Shown here in pieces: positions 54,158-63,876 of a stretch of 64,000 bases of DNA. Every line of letters starts with the position of its first letter. Positions within the stretch are counted from its first letter, which is position 1. The notes under the pieces are model-generated. The model saw only the letters and a list, made by a program, of their open reading frames with translations. It was not told the origin of the DNA and did not search any database. The position numbers were made by a program, and so were the translations under genes. Source of the DNA: Peribacillus muralis (GTDB lineage Bacteria; Bacillota; Bacilli; Bacillales; DSM-1321); NCBI RefSeq assembly GCF_001645685.2, contig NZ_CP017080.1:2470001-2534000 (forward strand), given 5' to 3'.

Positions 54158-55498
54158 TTAAAGTTCTGCTAAAGTACTCTTTACTGTGGCCGTGATGAAA
54201 GAAAAATCTTCTTCTGTAATACTAAGTGGCGGTGCAAGTGTAAGGATATTATTGAAGCCAGCAACCGTATCTCCATTTTTGCCGATGATCAGTCCCTTTT
54301 CCTTACAGGACGCTATCACTTTATTGATTTTTGAGAGCTCAATCGGTTGTTTTGTCTGTTTATCTTCGACTAGCTCAATACCTACCAATAATCCCTTCCC
54401 ACGAACATCTCCAACATTTGGGTGTGATTTGATTTCTTCAAACTCTTGCAGAAAGCGGAGCCCTAACTCTTTTGATCGTTCTATCAGTTTCTCATCTTCA
54501 TATATTTCCAAATTCTTCAGGGCAAGCGCACAGGAAGCTGGATTGCCGCCAAAGGTATTCACATGACGCAATCGATCATAATCATCCGAACCGACGTACG
54601 CTTCATAAATTTCCCGTTTTACAGCTGTGGCCGATAAAGGCAGGTAAGCACTGGTAATCCCTTTTGCCATTGTAACGATATCCGGTTTTACATCATAGTT
54701 CATGAATCCGAATTTCCTTCCAGTTCGGCCAAACCCGCAAATGACCTCATCGGAAATAAGCAGTACACCATTTTTCTCGCAAATTTCCTCGACCCGCTTC
54801 ATATATCCATCAGGCGGCATCAAAATTCCGCCACCGGTGATGATCGGCTCCATGATGACCGCAGCTACTGTCTCCTTTAACTCCCATGTAATCGTACGTT
54901 CGATTTCCGCCGCACTTTTTTCGCCGCTTTCGTCCTCTGGATCTCGGTAGGAATCAGGTGGCGACACATGAAGGAATCCAGGAGCAAGCGGTTCATACTT
55001 ATACTTACGTTGTGCCTGTCCTGTTGCAGCCAGTGCCCCCATTGAATTGCCGTGATACCCACGGTAGCGGGAGATGAATTTATAACGTCCATGATCACCT
55101 TTTTGCAGATGGTACTGCCGAGCGATTTTAAAAGCGATTTCATTCGCTTCCGAACCACTGTTAGAAAAGAAAATGACATAATCCCCGCCAAGCCAATCAT
55201 TCAATTTCGCCGCAAGCTTAATGGCTGGGATGTGACTGTTCGTTAAAGGGGCATACGGAAGTTCCTTCAGCTGCTCGTATGCTGCTTCAGCCAGTTCCGT
55301 ACGTCCATAACCAACGTTGACACACCATAAACCGGACATCCCATCCAAATACCGGTTCCCATCCAAATCCGTGATCCATGCCCCTTTCCCCTTTTCTATC
55401 ACCATTGTCCCTGGGTTCGGTTCAGCTCCTTTCATATGGTGCCATACATATTTCCCATCCATAGTCCTGATATCCTGACCTTGTTTTTCAACCTGCAT
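54158..55498 (-). CDS. Class III omega-aminotransferase
   Basis: A 446-residue PLP aminotransferase using an omega-amino donor. FFSNSGSEANEIAFKIAR binds PLP phosphate, LLISDEVICGFGRTG is the Asp site, and the catalytic Lys is in IVTMAKGITSAYLPLSA. ATG at 55498 after AGGAGGAG. It follows a CoA-acylating (methyl)malonate-semialdehyde dehydrogenase by 70 bases, so beta-alanine or a similar omega-amino acid is the likely substrate; pyruvate is the usual acceptor. Confidence 0.88.
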   Translation of the reverse strand: MQVEKQGQDIRTMDGKYVWHHMKGAEPNPGTMVIEKGKGAWITDLDGNRYLDGMSGLWCVNVGYGRTELAEAAYEQLKELPYAPLTNSHIPAIKLAAKLNDWLGGDYVIFFSNSGSEANEIAFKIARQYHLQKGDHGRYKFISRYRGYHGNSMGALAATGQAQRKYKYEPLAPGFLHVSPPDSYRDPEDESGEKSAAEIERTITWELKETVAAVIMEPIITGGGILMPPDGYMKRVEEICEKNGVLLISDEVICGFGRTGRKFGFMNYDVKPDIVTMAKGITSAYLPLSATAVKREIYEAYVGSDDYDRLRHVNTFGGNPASCALALKNLEIYEDEKLIERSKELGLRFLQEFEEIKSHPNVGDVRGKGLLVGIELVEDKQTKQPIELSKINKVIASCKEKGLIIGKNGDTVAGFNNILTLAPPLSITEEDFSFITATVKSTLAEL

Positions 55499-55568
55499 AA
55501 CACACTCTCCTCCTAAATGATGAATAAAGGAGGGTCGAGCACACATGGTGTCGACCCCAATATTCGTA

Positions 55569-57026
55569 TCAGTATCTTGCCGTCAACATTTTCTTTCTCG
55601 TGTAAAATTCCACTCCGTCCTTTCCATTGGCATGGAGGTCTCCGTAAAATGAATTTTTATAGCCGGAGAACGGAAAGAATGCCATCGGGGCTGGTACCCC
55701 AAGGTTCACACCTAGCATTCCTGCATCAATTTCTTCGCGGAATTCCCGTATTGCCTTTGCGCTATCCGTATAGATGCAAGCTCCATTGGCAAATTCGGAT
55801 TGATTGGTCAAGTCGATCGCTTCTTCAAGGGAATTGACCCGTACAATGGATAAGACAGGGGCAAAGATTTCATCCTGCCATATCTTCATGTCCGTTTTTA
55901 CATGGTCAAATAAAGTCGGGCCAACGTAATAGCCATTTTCCTGATCACCTTCATTCCTGCCATCACGAAGGAGAGTCGCACCTTCTTTTACCCCGAGGTC
56001 AATATATTGCTCCGTTTTCTTTTTATGCGAATCACGGATAACCGGTCCAAGAAATACGTCTTTATCCATTCCGTTTCCAATTTTAATATCATTCGCCGCA
56101 GCCTTTAATCTATCGACGAGCACATCTCCCACTTCACCTACTGCAACGACCACCGAAGCAGCCATACAACGCTCGCCAGCTGATCCGAAAGCAGCATTGA
56201 TGATGTTCGTCACGGCATTATCCAGATTGGCATCCGGCATGACGATCGAATGATTTTTCGCTCCCGATAAAGCCTGGACACGTTTTTTATTGGCAGCTGC
56301 CGTTTTGTAAACATATTCAGCGACAGGCTGGGACCCAACGAATGAAACCGCTTTAATATCATCATGCTCAAGTATTCCATTCACGACTTCGTGGGCACCG
56401 TGGACAATATTGACAACTCCGTCAGGTAGGCCTGCTTCCGTCAATAATTCAACTAGACGGTTCGCCAAGAGAGGCGTCCGTTCTGATGGTTTTAAGATGA
56501 ACGTATTTCCACATGCTATTGCAAGCGGGAACATCCAGCATGGCACCATCATCGGGAAATTAAACGGTGTGATTCCCGCAACGACCCCGATCGGGTAGCG
56601 ATACATGCCAGATTCAATTCCAGGGGATATATCAGGCAGCTGGCTTCCCATCATCAAGGTCGGCGCACCCGCAGCGAATTCTACGCATTCAATGCCGCGT
56701 TGTACCTCCCCGTATGCTTCCGTGTAGCTTTTTCCATTTTCAATCGTGACGAGTTTGGCAAGCTCATCCCAATGTTCGATCAATAATTGCTGGTAACGGA
56801 ATAAGAAACGCGCCCTTTTTGGAACAGCAACTCGCTTCCAATCCTTATACGCCTCATTTGCAGCTTTCACTGCTTGATCGACATCTTCCTTAGTGGAAAG
56901 CGGGACGATTGCCAAAGCTTCCCCTGTCGCTGGATTAGGCACTTCTTCATGCTTCGATGTGGAGGATGCCACCCACTTGCCACCGATGTAATTCTTTAAC
57001 GTTTCCACTTCTTTCATAACTTCCAT
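55569..57026 (-). CDS. iolA: CoA-acylating (methyl)malonate-semialdehyde dehydrogenase
   Basis: Aldehyde dehydrogenase family member of 485 residues that makes acetyl- or propionyl-CoA from malonate- or methylmalonate-semialdehyde. [19 protein letters not shown] and the catalytic Cys in [13 protein letters not shown] are typical of IolA/MmsA. GGGAGGG precedes the ATG. No other inositol genes are nearby; pairing with the aminotransferase indicates beta-alanine or valine-type breakdown. Confidence 0.9.
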   Translation of the reverse strand: MEVMKEVETLKNYIGGKWVASSTSKHEEVPNPATGEALAIVPLSTKEDVDQAVKAANEAYKDWKRVAVPKRARFLFRYQQLLIEHWDELAKLVTIENGKSYTEAYGEVQRGIECVEFAAGAPTLMMGSQLPDISPGIESGMYRYPIGVVAGITPFNFPMMVPCWMFPLAIACGNTFILKPSERTPLLANRLVELLTEAGLPDGVVNIVHGAHEVVNGILEHDDIKAVSFVGSQPVAEYVYKTAAANKKRVQALSGAKNHSIVMPDANLDNAVTNIINAAFGSAGERCMAASVVVAVGEVGDVLVDRLKAAANDIKIGNGMDKDVFLGPVIRDSHKKKTEQYIDLGVKEGATLLRDGRNEGDQENGYYVGPTLFDHVKTDMKIWQDEIFAPVLSIVRVNSLEEAIDLTNQSEFANGACIYTDSAKAIREFREEIDAGMLGVNLGVPAPMAFFPFSGYKNSFYGDLHANGKDGVEFYTRKKMLTARY

Positions 57027-57197
57027 TAATTAACCCTCCCATTCAATACGATTTGATAGTTTAATTATATTTTTCAATCGGCCCTATTACATTAGACGTT
57101 TTGTATAGTTTTCGCCTTCATTAATTGCACAAAGTGTTCGTTTTGTCACAATTCGAGACTTTCACTCATTTCGCATCCAGCTGTCTTTCTTGCTTGG

Positions 57198-57746
57198 TCA
57201 TTTAATAATGGCATAAAGCTTAAGGTTCACATGCTCCCCTTTCACCAGCATCCCTTTTCTTACGATTCCTTCAAATGACATGCCCGCTTTTTGCATGACT
57301 CGCTCCGAACCCAGATTTTCAACATAGCAGCGCGCTTGAATCCGTACAAGATTCATATTTTCAAAACCAAAGGCCACAAACTTTCTAACGGCCTCAGTCA
57401 TCAAGCCCCTCCCCCAATATTCCGGTGCCAGCACATACCCCATTTCTGCAAGATGATGATTCACAAGCCAGGAAACAAAGTCGATGGTACCAATTAACTT
57501 ACCACTTTCCTTGTGCTCGATTCCCCACGGTGCAATTTTCTTGTCCTCATAGTTTTGCAGGACAAGCTGGATGAAATCCTTTGTATCACTCAAGGAACGG
57601 TGTGCCTCCCAAGTGACAAAACGGGAAACCGCCGGATTCGATGTATAAGCGAACATGTCTTCGGCGTCTTCCATGTTGATCTTTCGCATAATTAGACGTT
57701 TTGTTTCAATGGCAGGCAAATCTCCGTATATATCCTTCACGTTCAT
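57198..57746 (-). CDS. GNAT acetyltransferase (RimJ/RimL type)
   Basis: 182 residues. IETKRLIMRKINMEDAEDMFAY opens the fold, MGYVLAPEYWGRGLMTEAVRKFVAFGF holds the acetyl-CoA loop, and NLGSERVMQKAGMSFEGIVRKGM is the RimJ/RimL C-terminal signature. The start is uncertain: ATG 57746 or ATG 57764; no strong ribosome site. Substrate unknown; the family acetylates ribosomal proteins or small amines. Confidence 0.85.
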   Translation of the reverse strand: MNVKDIYGDLPAIETKRLIMRKINMEDAEDMFAYTSNPAVSRFVTWEAHRSLSDTKDFIQLVLQNYEDKKIAPWGIEHKESGKLIGTIDFVSWLVNHHLAEMGYVLAPEYWGRGLMTEAVRKFVAFGFENMNLVRIQARCYVENLGSERVMQKAGMSFEGIVRKGMLVKGEHVNLKLYAIIK

Positions 57747-57859
57747 GTCCACACCCACTTTCATTAATTTGTATCGATAAAACCATCCTAGCACGTTTCC
57801 CAATTGATATATAAACAAAACTTACGTATAATTCAGAAAAATGGCAAAGGAGAATGTAC

Positions 57860-58816
57860 ATGTCCAAAAGAAAACTCATTATCAGTCATAATTTGAATGA
57901 ACCTTTAGTGGAAAAAGTTAAAGAATTGGTTCCCGATTGGCAGGTGATCATAGGAAGGTCAACAGATATATGGAAGGATCATTTAACGGATGCCGAAGTG
58001 ATCGCAGGCTGGAAATCTTCCATGTCCACAAACATAAAAGCAAGCGATGTGAAGTGGATTCAGACGTGGAGTGCCGGAGTGAACAGCCTGCCCTTGAAGA
58101 GCTTGGAACAAAATAACGTCCAAATAACGACAGCAAACGGTGTACATGCCTATCCTATATCTGAAACCATTTTCGGGTTGATGCTTGCCTTAACAAGAAA
58201 ACTAGATACATATATGAAGCAACAGCTAGAAAAGTCTTGGCAACCCGCCAAAATGCATTTGGAGATCCATGAAAAGACGATCGGAATCATTGGTGTCGGT
58301 AAAATCGGCAAGGAAACCGCCAAAATCGCCAAGGCTTTTGGCATGACAGTATTGGGGTTGCGCCGCTCCGGGAAATCCGAGCAATTCGTCGACGAGATGT
58401 TCACTCAGGAACAATTGGCTGATTTACTTCCTAGATGTGATTATATCGTCGTGACTTTGCCTTTGACGGCAGAGACAGAGAATATGTTCGGCAAAAACGA
58501 ATTCCAGCTTATGAAGTCTTCCGCTTTCTTCATTAATATCGGTAGAGGAAAACTCGTTAACCAACCGGAATTGGTCCAAGCACTTTTGGAGAAGCAAATT
58601 GCTGGAGCAGGCCTTGACGTATTTGAAACTGAACCGCTTCCAGAAACCAATCCTTTGTGGGATATGAATAATGTCATTATTACGCCCCACACATCGGGAG
58701 ATACGGAATTGTACGACCAAAGGCTGGTCCAAGATATTTTCATTCCTAATTTAATGGAATATCTCAACGGCAAAACACCTTCAACCAACTTACTGGATTA
58801 CAAAAAAGGCTATTAA
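57860..58816 (+). CDS. D-isomer-specific 2-hydroxyacid dehydrogenase
   Basis: 318 residues. The NAD loop IGIIGVGKIGKETAKIA, the catalytic Arg in NIGRGKLVNQPEL, the Glu in DVFETEPLPETNPLW and the His in ITPHTSGDTE are all present. I use the ATG at 57860, seven bases after AAAGGAGA; an ATG two codons earlier is too close. Substrate unclear; it may act on glyoxylate or phosphoglycerate-type acids. Confidence 0.88.
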   Translation: MSKRKLIISHNLNEPLVEKVKELVPDWQVIIGRSTDIWKDHLTDAEVIAGWKSSMSTNIKASDVKWIQTWSAGVNSLPLKSLEQNNVQITTANGVHAYPISETIFGLMLALTRKLDTYMKQQLEKSWQPAKMHLEIHEKTIGIIGVGKIGKETAKIAKAFGMTVLGLRRSGKSEQFVDEMFTQEQLADLLPRCDYIVVTLPLTAETENMFGKNEFQLMKSSAFFINIGRGKLVNQPELVQALLEKQIAGAGLDVFETEPLPETNPLWDMNNVIITPHTSGDTELYDQRLVQDIFIPNLMEYLNGKTPSTNLLDYKKGY

Positions 58817-58862
58817 TAATCTCTGTGTGTTTGGACACCATAAATAATCTAGCTTTGTTCGC

Positions 58863-58891
58863 TTGCAGATTCCGACATTATCTGTTATATT
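58863..58891 (+). promoter_or_regulatory. Promoter of the cold shock gene
   Basis: TTGCAG (58863-58868), 17 bases, then TATATT (58886-58891). The predicted transcript begins near 58898, leaving a leader of about 100 bases, as is usual for cold shock genes. Confidence 0.6.
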
Positions 58892-58972
58892 TAAGAAGAA
58901 TTATTTTTGTTCGGGAAGATCGATTAGTGAAATACTTTTCGTCTAATGATTGAGCAAGGGTAGTAACACAAT

Positions 58973-58986
58973 GTGTGAATTCACAC
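58973..58986 (+). promoter_or_regulatory. Palindrome abutting the csp ribosome site
   Basis: GTGTGAATTCACAC is a perfect palindrome that ends one base before AGGAGG (58988-58993). In the mRNA it could form a hairpin that affects ribosome access at low temperature; effect not proven. Confidence 0.45.
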
Positions 58987-59001
58987 TAGGAGGCAACAAC
59001 A

Positions 59002-59202
59002 ATGGAACAAGGTAAAGTAAAATGGTTTAACGCAGAAAAAGGATTTGGCTTCATCGAACGCGAAAACGGAGACGATGTATTCGTACATTTCTCAGCTATC
59101 CAAAGCGAAGGATTCAAATCATTAGACGAAGGTCAAGAAGTTACTTTTGAAGTTGAGCAAGGTCAACGTGGGCCTCAAGCTACTAACGTTCAAAAAGCGT
59201 AA
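59002..59202 (+). CDS. Cold shock protein (CspB/CspD type)
   Basis: A 66-residue OB-fold RNA chaperone with both RNA-binding motifs, KGFGFIE and DVFVHF, and WFNAEKG before them. Family length exact. AGGAGG with ideal spacing, its own promoter, a long leader and a terminator, so a monocistronic csp gene. Which of the csp paralogues it is cannot be decided here. Confidence 0.95.
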   Translation: MEQGKVKWFNAEKGFGFIERENGDDVFVHFSAIQSEGFKSLDEGQEVTFEVEQGQRGPQATNVQKA

Positions 59203-59222
59203 TTTTTTAATACAATATATAA

Positions 59223-59252
59223 CGGACTCTACTTGTAGAGTCTGTTTTTTTT
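59223..59252 (+). terminator. Terminator of the csp gene
   Basis: GACTCTA/TAGAGTC stem (59225-59231 with 59236-59242) followed by TGTTTTTTTT. Confidence 0.88.
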
Positions 59253-59275
59253 ATTAATTTTTCCATTTTTCCATC

Positions 59276-59307
59276 ATAAAAAAATCCCTATTCACTTGGA
59301 ATAGGGA
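59276..59307 (-). terminator. Terminator of the crotonase gene
   Basis: TCCCTATTC/GAATAGGGA stem (59285-59293 with 59299-59307) followed on the minus strand by TTTTTTTATG. Confidence 0.8.
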
Positions 59308-59430
59308 AACATGAAACAAGTTTAGTAAATGGTAAACACAGTATACCACACTAAGATAGGAAACCCTAATTTATCCGAAAAGTAAAAATTATCACGCACT
59401 TCATCCCCATTCCTTTCACGCGTGAATCAT

Positions 59431-60285
59431 TCATTTCTTTTCCGCTTCATGCGTTCGATCCGAGCTCCACGGATAAAATGGTGGCATATCGGAGCTGCTT
59501 TTCATTTTGAAATCAGCTTTCCTTTTCTCCAAGAATGCTTCAATCCCTTCCTGAGCATCCGGTTGTTTTCCTGTCCAATGGAGCATCTTCGATTCTATTT
59601 TATGTGATTCGACAGGATGGTTGGCCCCAAGCATCGTCCACATCAGCTGCCTGGATAAAGTCACGGAAACCGAAGACGTATTATGGGCAATGTCGGTCGC
59701 TATTTCCATTGCCGCAGCCATCAATTCATCCGGTCCGACAATTTTGTTCACCAACCTGCCCTCATACGCTTCGTTGGCCGAAATCATCCTGCCAGTATAA
59801 ATCCATTCAGAGGCTTTCCCCATCCCGACAAGTCTAGGTAAGAACCATCCGCTGCAAGCCTCCATCGTAATCCCCCTACGTGCAAACACAAAGCCCATTT
59901 TGGCTTCCGTTGAAGCAATCCTGATATCCATCGGCAGGGTCATGGTAATCCCAATCCCGACCGCCGACCCATTAATGGCAGCAATGATCGGTTTCTTCAG
60001 CTCAAAAATCCGTAATGACAGCACTCCGCCAGCATCGCGGTATTCAACTAAAGGAGTGTGATCCATAAAGGTTTCTGCCCCCTTCTCCAGATCCATTCCA
60101 GCACAATAAGCCTCACCGGAACCCGTTACAATAACCGCGCGTACATCATCATTTGCGTCCGCTTCATCAAAAGCGAGAATCATTTCAGCGCACATCTTTT
60201 CATTGAAAGCATTCATTCTTTCAGGACGATTTAGCGTAACGATCATGACATGATCGATGATTTCACTGGTTATCGTAGAATACAC
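59431..60285 (-). CDS. Enoyl-CoA hydratase/isomerase family protein
   Basis: Crotonase-fold protein of about 284 residues. VTLNRPERMNAFN, the first oxyanion-hole block AGMDLEKGAE and the second AAINGSAVGIGITMTLPMDI are clear. The catalytic pair usual for hydratases is only partly conserved (the region FARRGITMEACSGWFLPRLVG), so hydratase or isomerase activity is unresolved. I use GTG 60285, eight bases after AGGAGG; ATG 60291 is nearer to it. Confidence 0.82.
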   Translation of the reverse strand: MYSTITSEIIDHVMIVTLNRPERMNAFNEKMCAEMILAFDEADANDDVRAVIVTGSGEAYCAGMDLEKGAETFMDHTPLVEYRDAGGVLSLRIFELKKPIIAAINGSAVGIGITMTLPMDIRIASTEAKMGFVFARRGITMEACSGWFLPRLVGMGKASEWIYTGRMISANEAYEGRLVNKIVGPDELMAAAMEIATDIAHNTSSVSVTLSRQLMWTMLGANHPVESHKIESKMLHWTGKQPDAQEGIEAFLEKRKADFKMKSSSDMPPFYPWSSDRTHEAEKK

Positions 60286-60473
60286 TATCATTTCCTCCTT
60301 TTCTCACACCGAAGCATTCAACACATATTTCTTTATTTTTACATATAATTACATTTTATATGTTTTATATGTATATTCCCAGTTATTTGTTTTAATAAAC
60401 AGATAATTCCTCCCTAACAACTCTTTTTGTCATGCCTTCTACATGCCGTCTGTGCTTGTTGATTACAACCGTT

Positions 60474-60730
60474 TCACATATAACGTAATTTTCCCGAAAG
60501 CTCCACCACCTTATCGATTCCTATATTTATCGAAGCGATTTTAACAAAATCAGTTCTCGAAATCGAAAGCAAATACCTTCCGTCTTCTTCCACTTCATCC
60601 GGTTCGTCCTCAGGGAAACGTCCTGGTTTTTCATCGCTTGGACAAACCGCTTCAGCATTTTCATATTTTTAAAATTCAGACCAGCTGCAACCTTCCAAGG
60701 TACCTCCAATTCATCACCAGATTTCATCAT
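60474..60730 (-). pseudogene. Short disrupted coding region
   Basis: Two frames together look like one protein. Frame one from ATG 60730 gives MKSGDELEVPWKVAAGLNF, then continues poorly. The next frame, after a run of five A, gives YENAEAVCPSDEKPGRFPED and a long protein-like tail up to TGA at 60474. Adding one A to the run would join them into 84 residues. Read alternatively from TTG 60698 (after GGAGG), the second frame contains one in-frame TAA. Either way the gene seems broken by a single base. Family unknown. Confidence 0.45.
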
Positions 60731-60837
60731 TTTTCAAGAAAGGAACTCTTGCACTTGAAAAATCACATAATTTTCAGATTAATATTTTCGTATTCTGCGA
60801 ATATACCTAAATTATACCACACGATATTATTTGTCCT

Positions 60838-60869
60838 CAAAAAAAGACCAGCTGCAAAGGGCAACTGGT
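60838..60869 (-). terminator. Terminator of the opp operon
   Basis: Nine-base-pair stem (60847-60855 with 60861-60869) with a G-T pair, followed on the minus strand by CTTTTTTTG. Nine bases past the oppF stop. Confidence 0.85.
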
Positions 60870-60877
60870 TTTTAGGT

Positions 60878-61870
60878 TTACCAATATAAATGACAAGCGA
60901 CGAAATGTCCTGGTTTTTGTTCTTTCCATTCAGGGACGGCACTGGAGCAAATCTCCATCGCTTTAGGGCAACGAGTCCGGAATACACAGCCGCTTGGCGG
61001 ATTGATCGGACTTGGAACATCGCCTTTAAGGACGATTCTTTCACGTTTAATCGTCGGGTCAGGAATCGGCACTGCCGAAAGCAAGGCTTGCGTGTATGGG
61101 TGCAGCGGATCCTTCGTTAACGATTCACTATCCGAAAGTTCCATCATGCGTCCAAGATACATGACCAAGATGCGATCTGAAATATACTTGACCATCGATA
61201 AATCATGCGCGATGAATAAATAAGTCAAGCCCATTTCTTTTTGCAATTCTTTCAATAAATTGACGACTTGAGCTTGAATCGAAACGTCAAGTGCTGAAAT
61301 CGGTTCATCACAAACGATGAATTTAGGATTTAAAGCCAACGCTCTTGCAATCCCGATCCGCTGCCGTTGTCCGCCGCTGAATTCATGCGGGAAACGAGTG
61401 ATGTGTTCCGGACTTAGACCGACCAGCTTTAACAGATCTTCCACACGTTTTCTTCTTTCTTTTCCTTTGGATATCCCATGGATGGCAAGCGGCTCGCCAA
61501 TCAATTCCTCGACCTTCATCCTCGGATTCAGCGAAGCGTACGGATCCTGGAAAATCATTTGGATTTCACGGCGGATATGTGACATTTCCCCCTGTTTATA
61601 ATCGAAAATATTTTTCCCCTGAAAAAGGACTTCTCCTTCTGTAGGCTCATATAGGCGGGTTATCGTCCGGCCAGCCGTTGATTTCCCGCAGCCGCTTTCC
61701 CCAACAAGTCCGACCGTTTCCCCAGGATAAATCTTGAGATCCAAGCCATCGACCGCTTTCAGCGTCTGAGAACCGACGGGAAAATATTTTTTCAGGTTCT
61801 TAATTTCAACGAGAGGAGAATCTGCGTTGATTGTTTTTTCTTCTACCGCCTTATTTTTTAGTGAAACCAT
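60878..61870 (-). CDS. oppF: Oligopeptide ABC transporter ATP-binding protein OppF
   Basis: 330 residues. Walker [14 protein letters not shown], signature [17 protein letters not shown], Walker [16 protein letters not shown]-loop IAHDLSM, and the C-terminal oligopeptide-transporter motif [17 protein letters not shown]. The Cys in this tail may bind an iron-sulfur cluster as in related Dpp proteins. ATG at 61870 after GGAGGAG; it follows oppD by 13 bases. Confidence 0.93.
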   Translation of the reverse strand: MVSLKNKAVEEKTINADSPLVEIKNLKKYFPVGSQTLKAVDGLDLKIYPGETVGLVGESGCGKSTAGRTITRLYEPTEGEVLFQGKNIFDYKQGEMSHIRREIQMIFQDPYASLNPRMKVEELIGEPLAIHGISKGKERRKRVEDLLKLVGLSPEHITRFPHEFSGGQRQRIGIARALALNPKFIVCDEPISALDVSIQAQVVNLLKELQKEMGLTYLFIAHDLSMVKYISDRILVMYLGRMMELSDSESLTKDPLHPYTQALLSAVPIPDPTIKRERIVLKGDVPSPINPPSGCVFRTRCPKAMEICSSAVPEWKEQKPGHFVACHLYW

Positions 61871-61883
61871 TGGTTCTCCTCCT

Positions 61884-62897
61884 TCATACATTAGTCTGTG
61901 CTTGCAGCTGTGTTGCTTTTGCCATTGGATGGTGTAGCCAGCAAGCGGCTGTCTGCCCCTCTTCCACTACCTCTAGTTCCGGATCGTGGTCTTTGCATAC
62001 CTTCATTGCAGATTCACACCTTGGATAAAATGGGCAGCCTTTAGGCGGATCCAATAAATCCGGCGGCGATCCGATGATAGGCACTAACGGAGCCGTTTTT
62101 TCCATATCAAGCCTTGGCACAGTCTTGAGCAGCCCTCTTGTATATGGATGCTGCGGCTTGGAAAATATCGCTTCAACTGTACCGGTTTCCACAACCTTAC
62201 CAGCATACATGACGACCACCCGTTCGCAAGTTTCCGCAACCACTCCCAGATCATGCGTGATCAGAATGATGGATGTTTCCATTCTCCGTTGGATATCTTT
62301 CATCAGCTCCAGGATTTGCGCCTGTATCGTTACATCCAAAGCCGTCGTGGGCTCATCGGCAATCAATAGTTTCGGTTCACATGCTAGCGCCATTGCAATC
62401 ATCGCCCTCTGGCGCATACCTCCTGAAAACTCATGCGGATATTGCTGCATCCTTTTTTCCGGCTGCGGAATCCCTACCAGCTTCAATGTTTCCAAAGCTC
62501 GTTCATACGCATCCTTTCGGGAGATATTGCTATTATGCTTCAATATACCTTCCATGATTTGGCTGCCGATTTTTGTCGTAGGATTAAGGGAAGTCATTGG
62601 ATCCTGGAAAATCATGCTAATATCATTTCCGCGAATCTTCTGCATTTCCTTTTCACTTATTTTCGTAAGATCTTTGCCGCTAAAATTAATTGACCCTTTT
62701 CCATACTCTGCTGGAGGTGTTTCCAATAATCTCATGATAGATTTTGCAGTGACACTTTTGCCGCATCCTGACTCTCCAACAATGGCGACGGCTTCCCCTT
62801 TTTTCACTTCAAAGTTCACGCCGCGAACAGCCTGCACTTTTCCTGCATACGTATGGAAGGTGATGTGTAAATCGTTTACTTCTAATAGGTTCTCCAT
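61884..62897 (-). CDS. oppD: Oligopeptide ABC transporter ATP-binding protein OppD
   Basis: 337 residues. Walker [14 protein letters not shown], signature [17 protein letters not shown], Walker [15 protein letters not shown], and the C-terminal Cys motif [20 protein letters not shown] at 62897, six bases from AGGAGGG; the preceding in-frame ATG is also possible. A 294-codon plus-strand frame over this gene is its mirror and not a gene. Confidence 0.93.
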   Translation of the reverse strand: MENLLEVNDLHITFHTYAGKVQAVRGVNFEVKKGEAVAIVGESGCGKSVTAKSIMRLLETPPAEYGKGSINFSGKDLTKISEKEMQKIRGNDISMIFQDPMTSLNPTTKIGSQIMEGILKHNSNISRKDAYERALETLKLVGIPQPEKRMQQYPHEFSGGMRQRAMIAMALACEPKLLIADEPTTALDVTIQAQILELMKDIQRRMETSIILITHDLGVVAETCERVVVMYAGKVVETGTVEAIFSKPQHPYTRGLLKTVPRLDMEKTAPLVPIIGSPPDLLDPPKGCPFYPRCESAMKVCKDHDPELEVVEEGQTAACWLHHPMAKATQLQAQTNV

Positions 62898-62946
62898 CAT
62901 CGTCCCTCCTATTCTAGTCATATCAAATCTTTATGTTAGGACTCAT

Positions 62947-63876
62947 TTATTTTCGTAGTTTTGGATCAAGAGCATCCTGCAGACCGTCACCAGCTACATT
63001 GAACGCGAACATCGTCAAGGAAATCAAAATAGCCGGGATGAGAAGCTGATAGAAATTCCCCACCAGGATGCTTCCCAGTGCATCACTTGTCAATGTTCCC
63101 CAGCTTGCCTGCGGCGCCGGCACTCCCAGCCCCAAAAAGCTTAAAGTCGCTTCGGCAAAAATCGCTGTTGGTACCGTCAATGTCAAATTGACAAGAATCG
63201 GTCCCATCGTATTGGGAATCATATGTTTTCTTAACGTCCAGCTCGTATTGGCTCCAGATATGGTTGCTGCATGAATGTATTCATTCTCTTTCAACTGTAA
63301 TACTTGTCCCCTTACCAGTCTTGCCATAGGGATCCATCCTGTTATCGACATCGCGATGATGATCGGCAATATGCCTGGCTTTAATACAACCATCATCAAG
63401 ATGACCATCAAAAGGTATGGAATCGCATAGATCACTTCTGCAAAACGCATCATCATGTTATCTGTGCGTCCGCCACGGATGGCTGAAATCCCGCCATAAA
63501 GCACACCAATCAAAAAGTCTATCAGCGCTGCCATCAATCCGATGAACAAGGAAATCCTTGCGCCATACCAAGCTCGCGTGAATAAATCCCTACCTGAGGA
63601 ATCCGTTCCAAACCAATGCTCACTATTTGGGCTTAAATTCTTTTTCTCAAAGTCTTGTCCATAATACGTGTAACCGTTAATATATGGACCAAAAATCGCC
63701 AGCAGGACCAAGAGGATAATCAGGACGAAACCAGTCATTGCCAGCTTATTTTCCTTAAAACGACGCCAGACGTCAGACCAGTATGAAACTGTCGGTCTCG
63801 CAATTTTCTCGGCTTCCTTAAAGTTTCCTTCAGCGGGTTGGAACATATCCTCTGTAAAATGCACTTTATCTGCCAT
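62947..63876 (-). CDS. oppC: Oligopeptide ABC transporter permease OppC
   Basis: 309 residues with the OppC N-terminal cytoplasmic tail, HWFGTDSSGRDLFTRAWYGARISL, and the coupling loop EYIHAATISGANTSWTLRKHMIPN; the end PKLRK is typical. Closely resembles B. subtilis OppC in layout. The ATG overlaps the oppB stop by one base (TAATG). Confidence 0.93.
   Translation of the reverse strand: MADKVHFTEDMFQPAEGNFKEAEKIARPTVSYWSDVWRRFKENKLAMTGFVLIILLVLLAIFGPYINGYTYYGQDFEKKNLSPNSEHWFGTDSSGRDLFTRAWYGARISLFIGLMAALIDFLIGVLYGGISAIRGGRTDNMMMRFAEVIYAIPYLLMVILMMVVLKPGILPIIIAMSITGWIPMARLVRGQVLQLKENEYIHAATISGANTSWTLRKHMIPNTMGPILVNLTLTVPTAIFAEATLSFLGLGVPAPQASWGTLTSDALGSILVGNFYQLLIPAILISLTMFAFNVAGDGLQDALDPKLRK

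Noticed and set aside
53942..54172. 76-codon plus-strand frame between the Nudix and aminotransferase genes
   Set aside because: No ribosome site, overlaps the terminator and the end of the aminotransferase gene.
62074..62958. 294-codon plus-strand frame opposite oppD
   Set aside because: It is a full mirror of a clear ABC ATPase gene, has no ribosome site and no recognisable domain.
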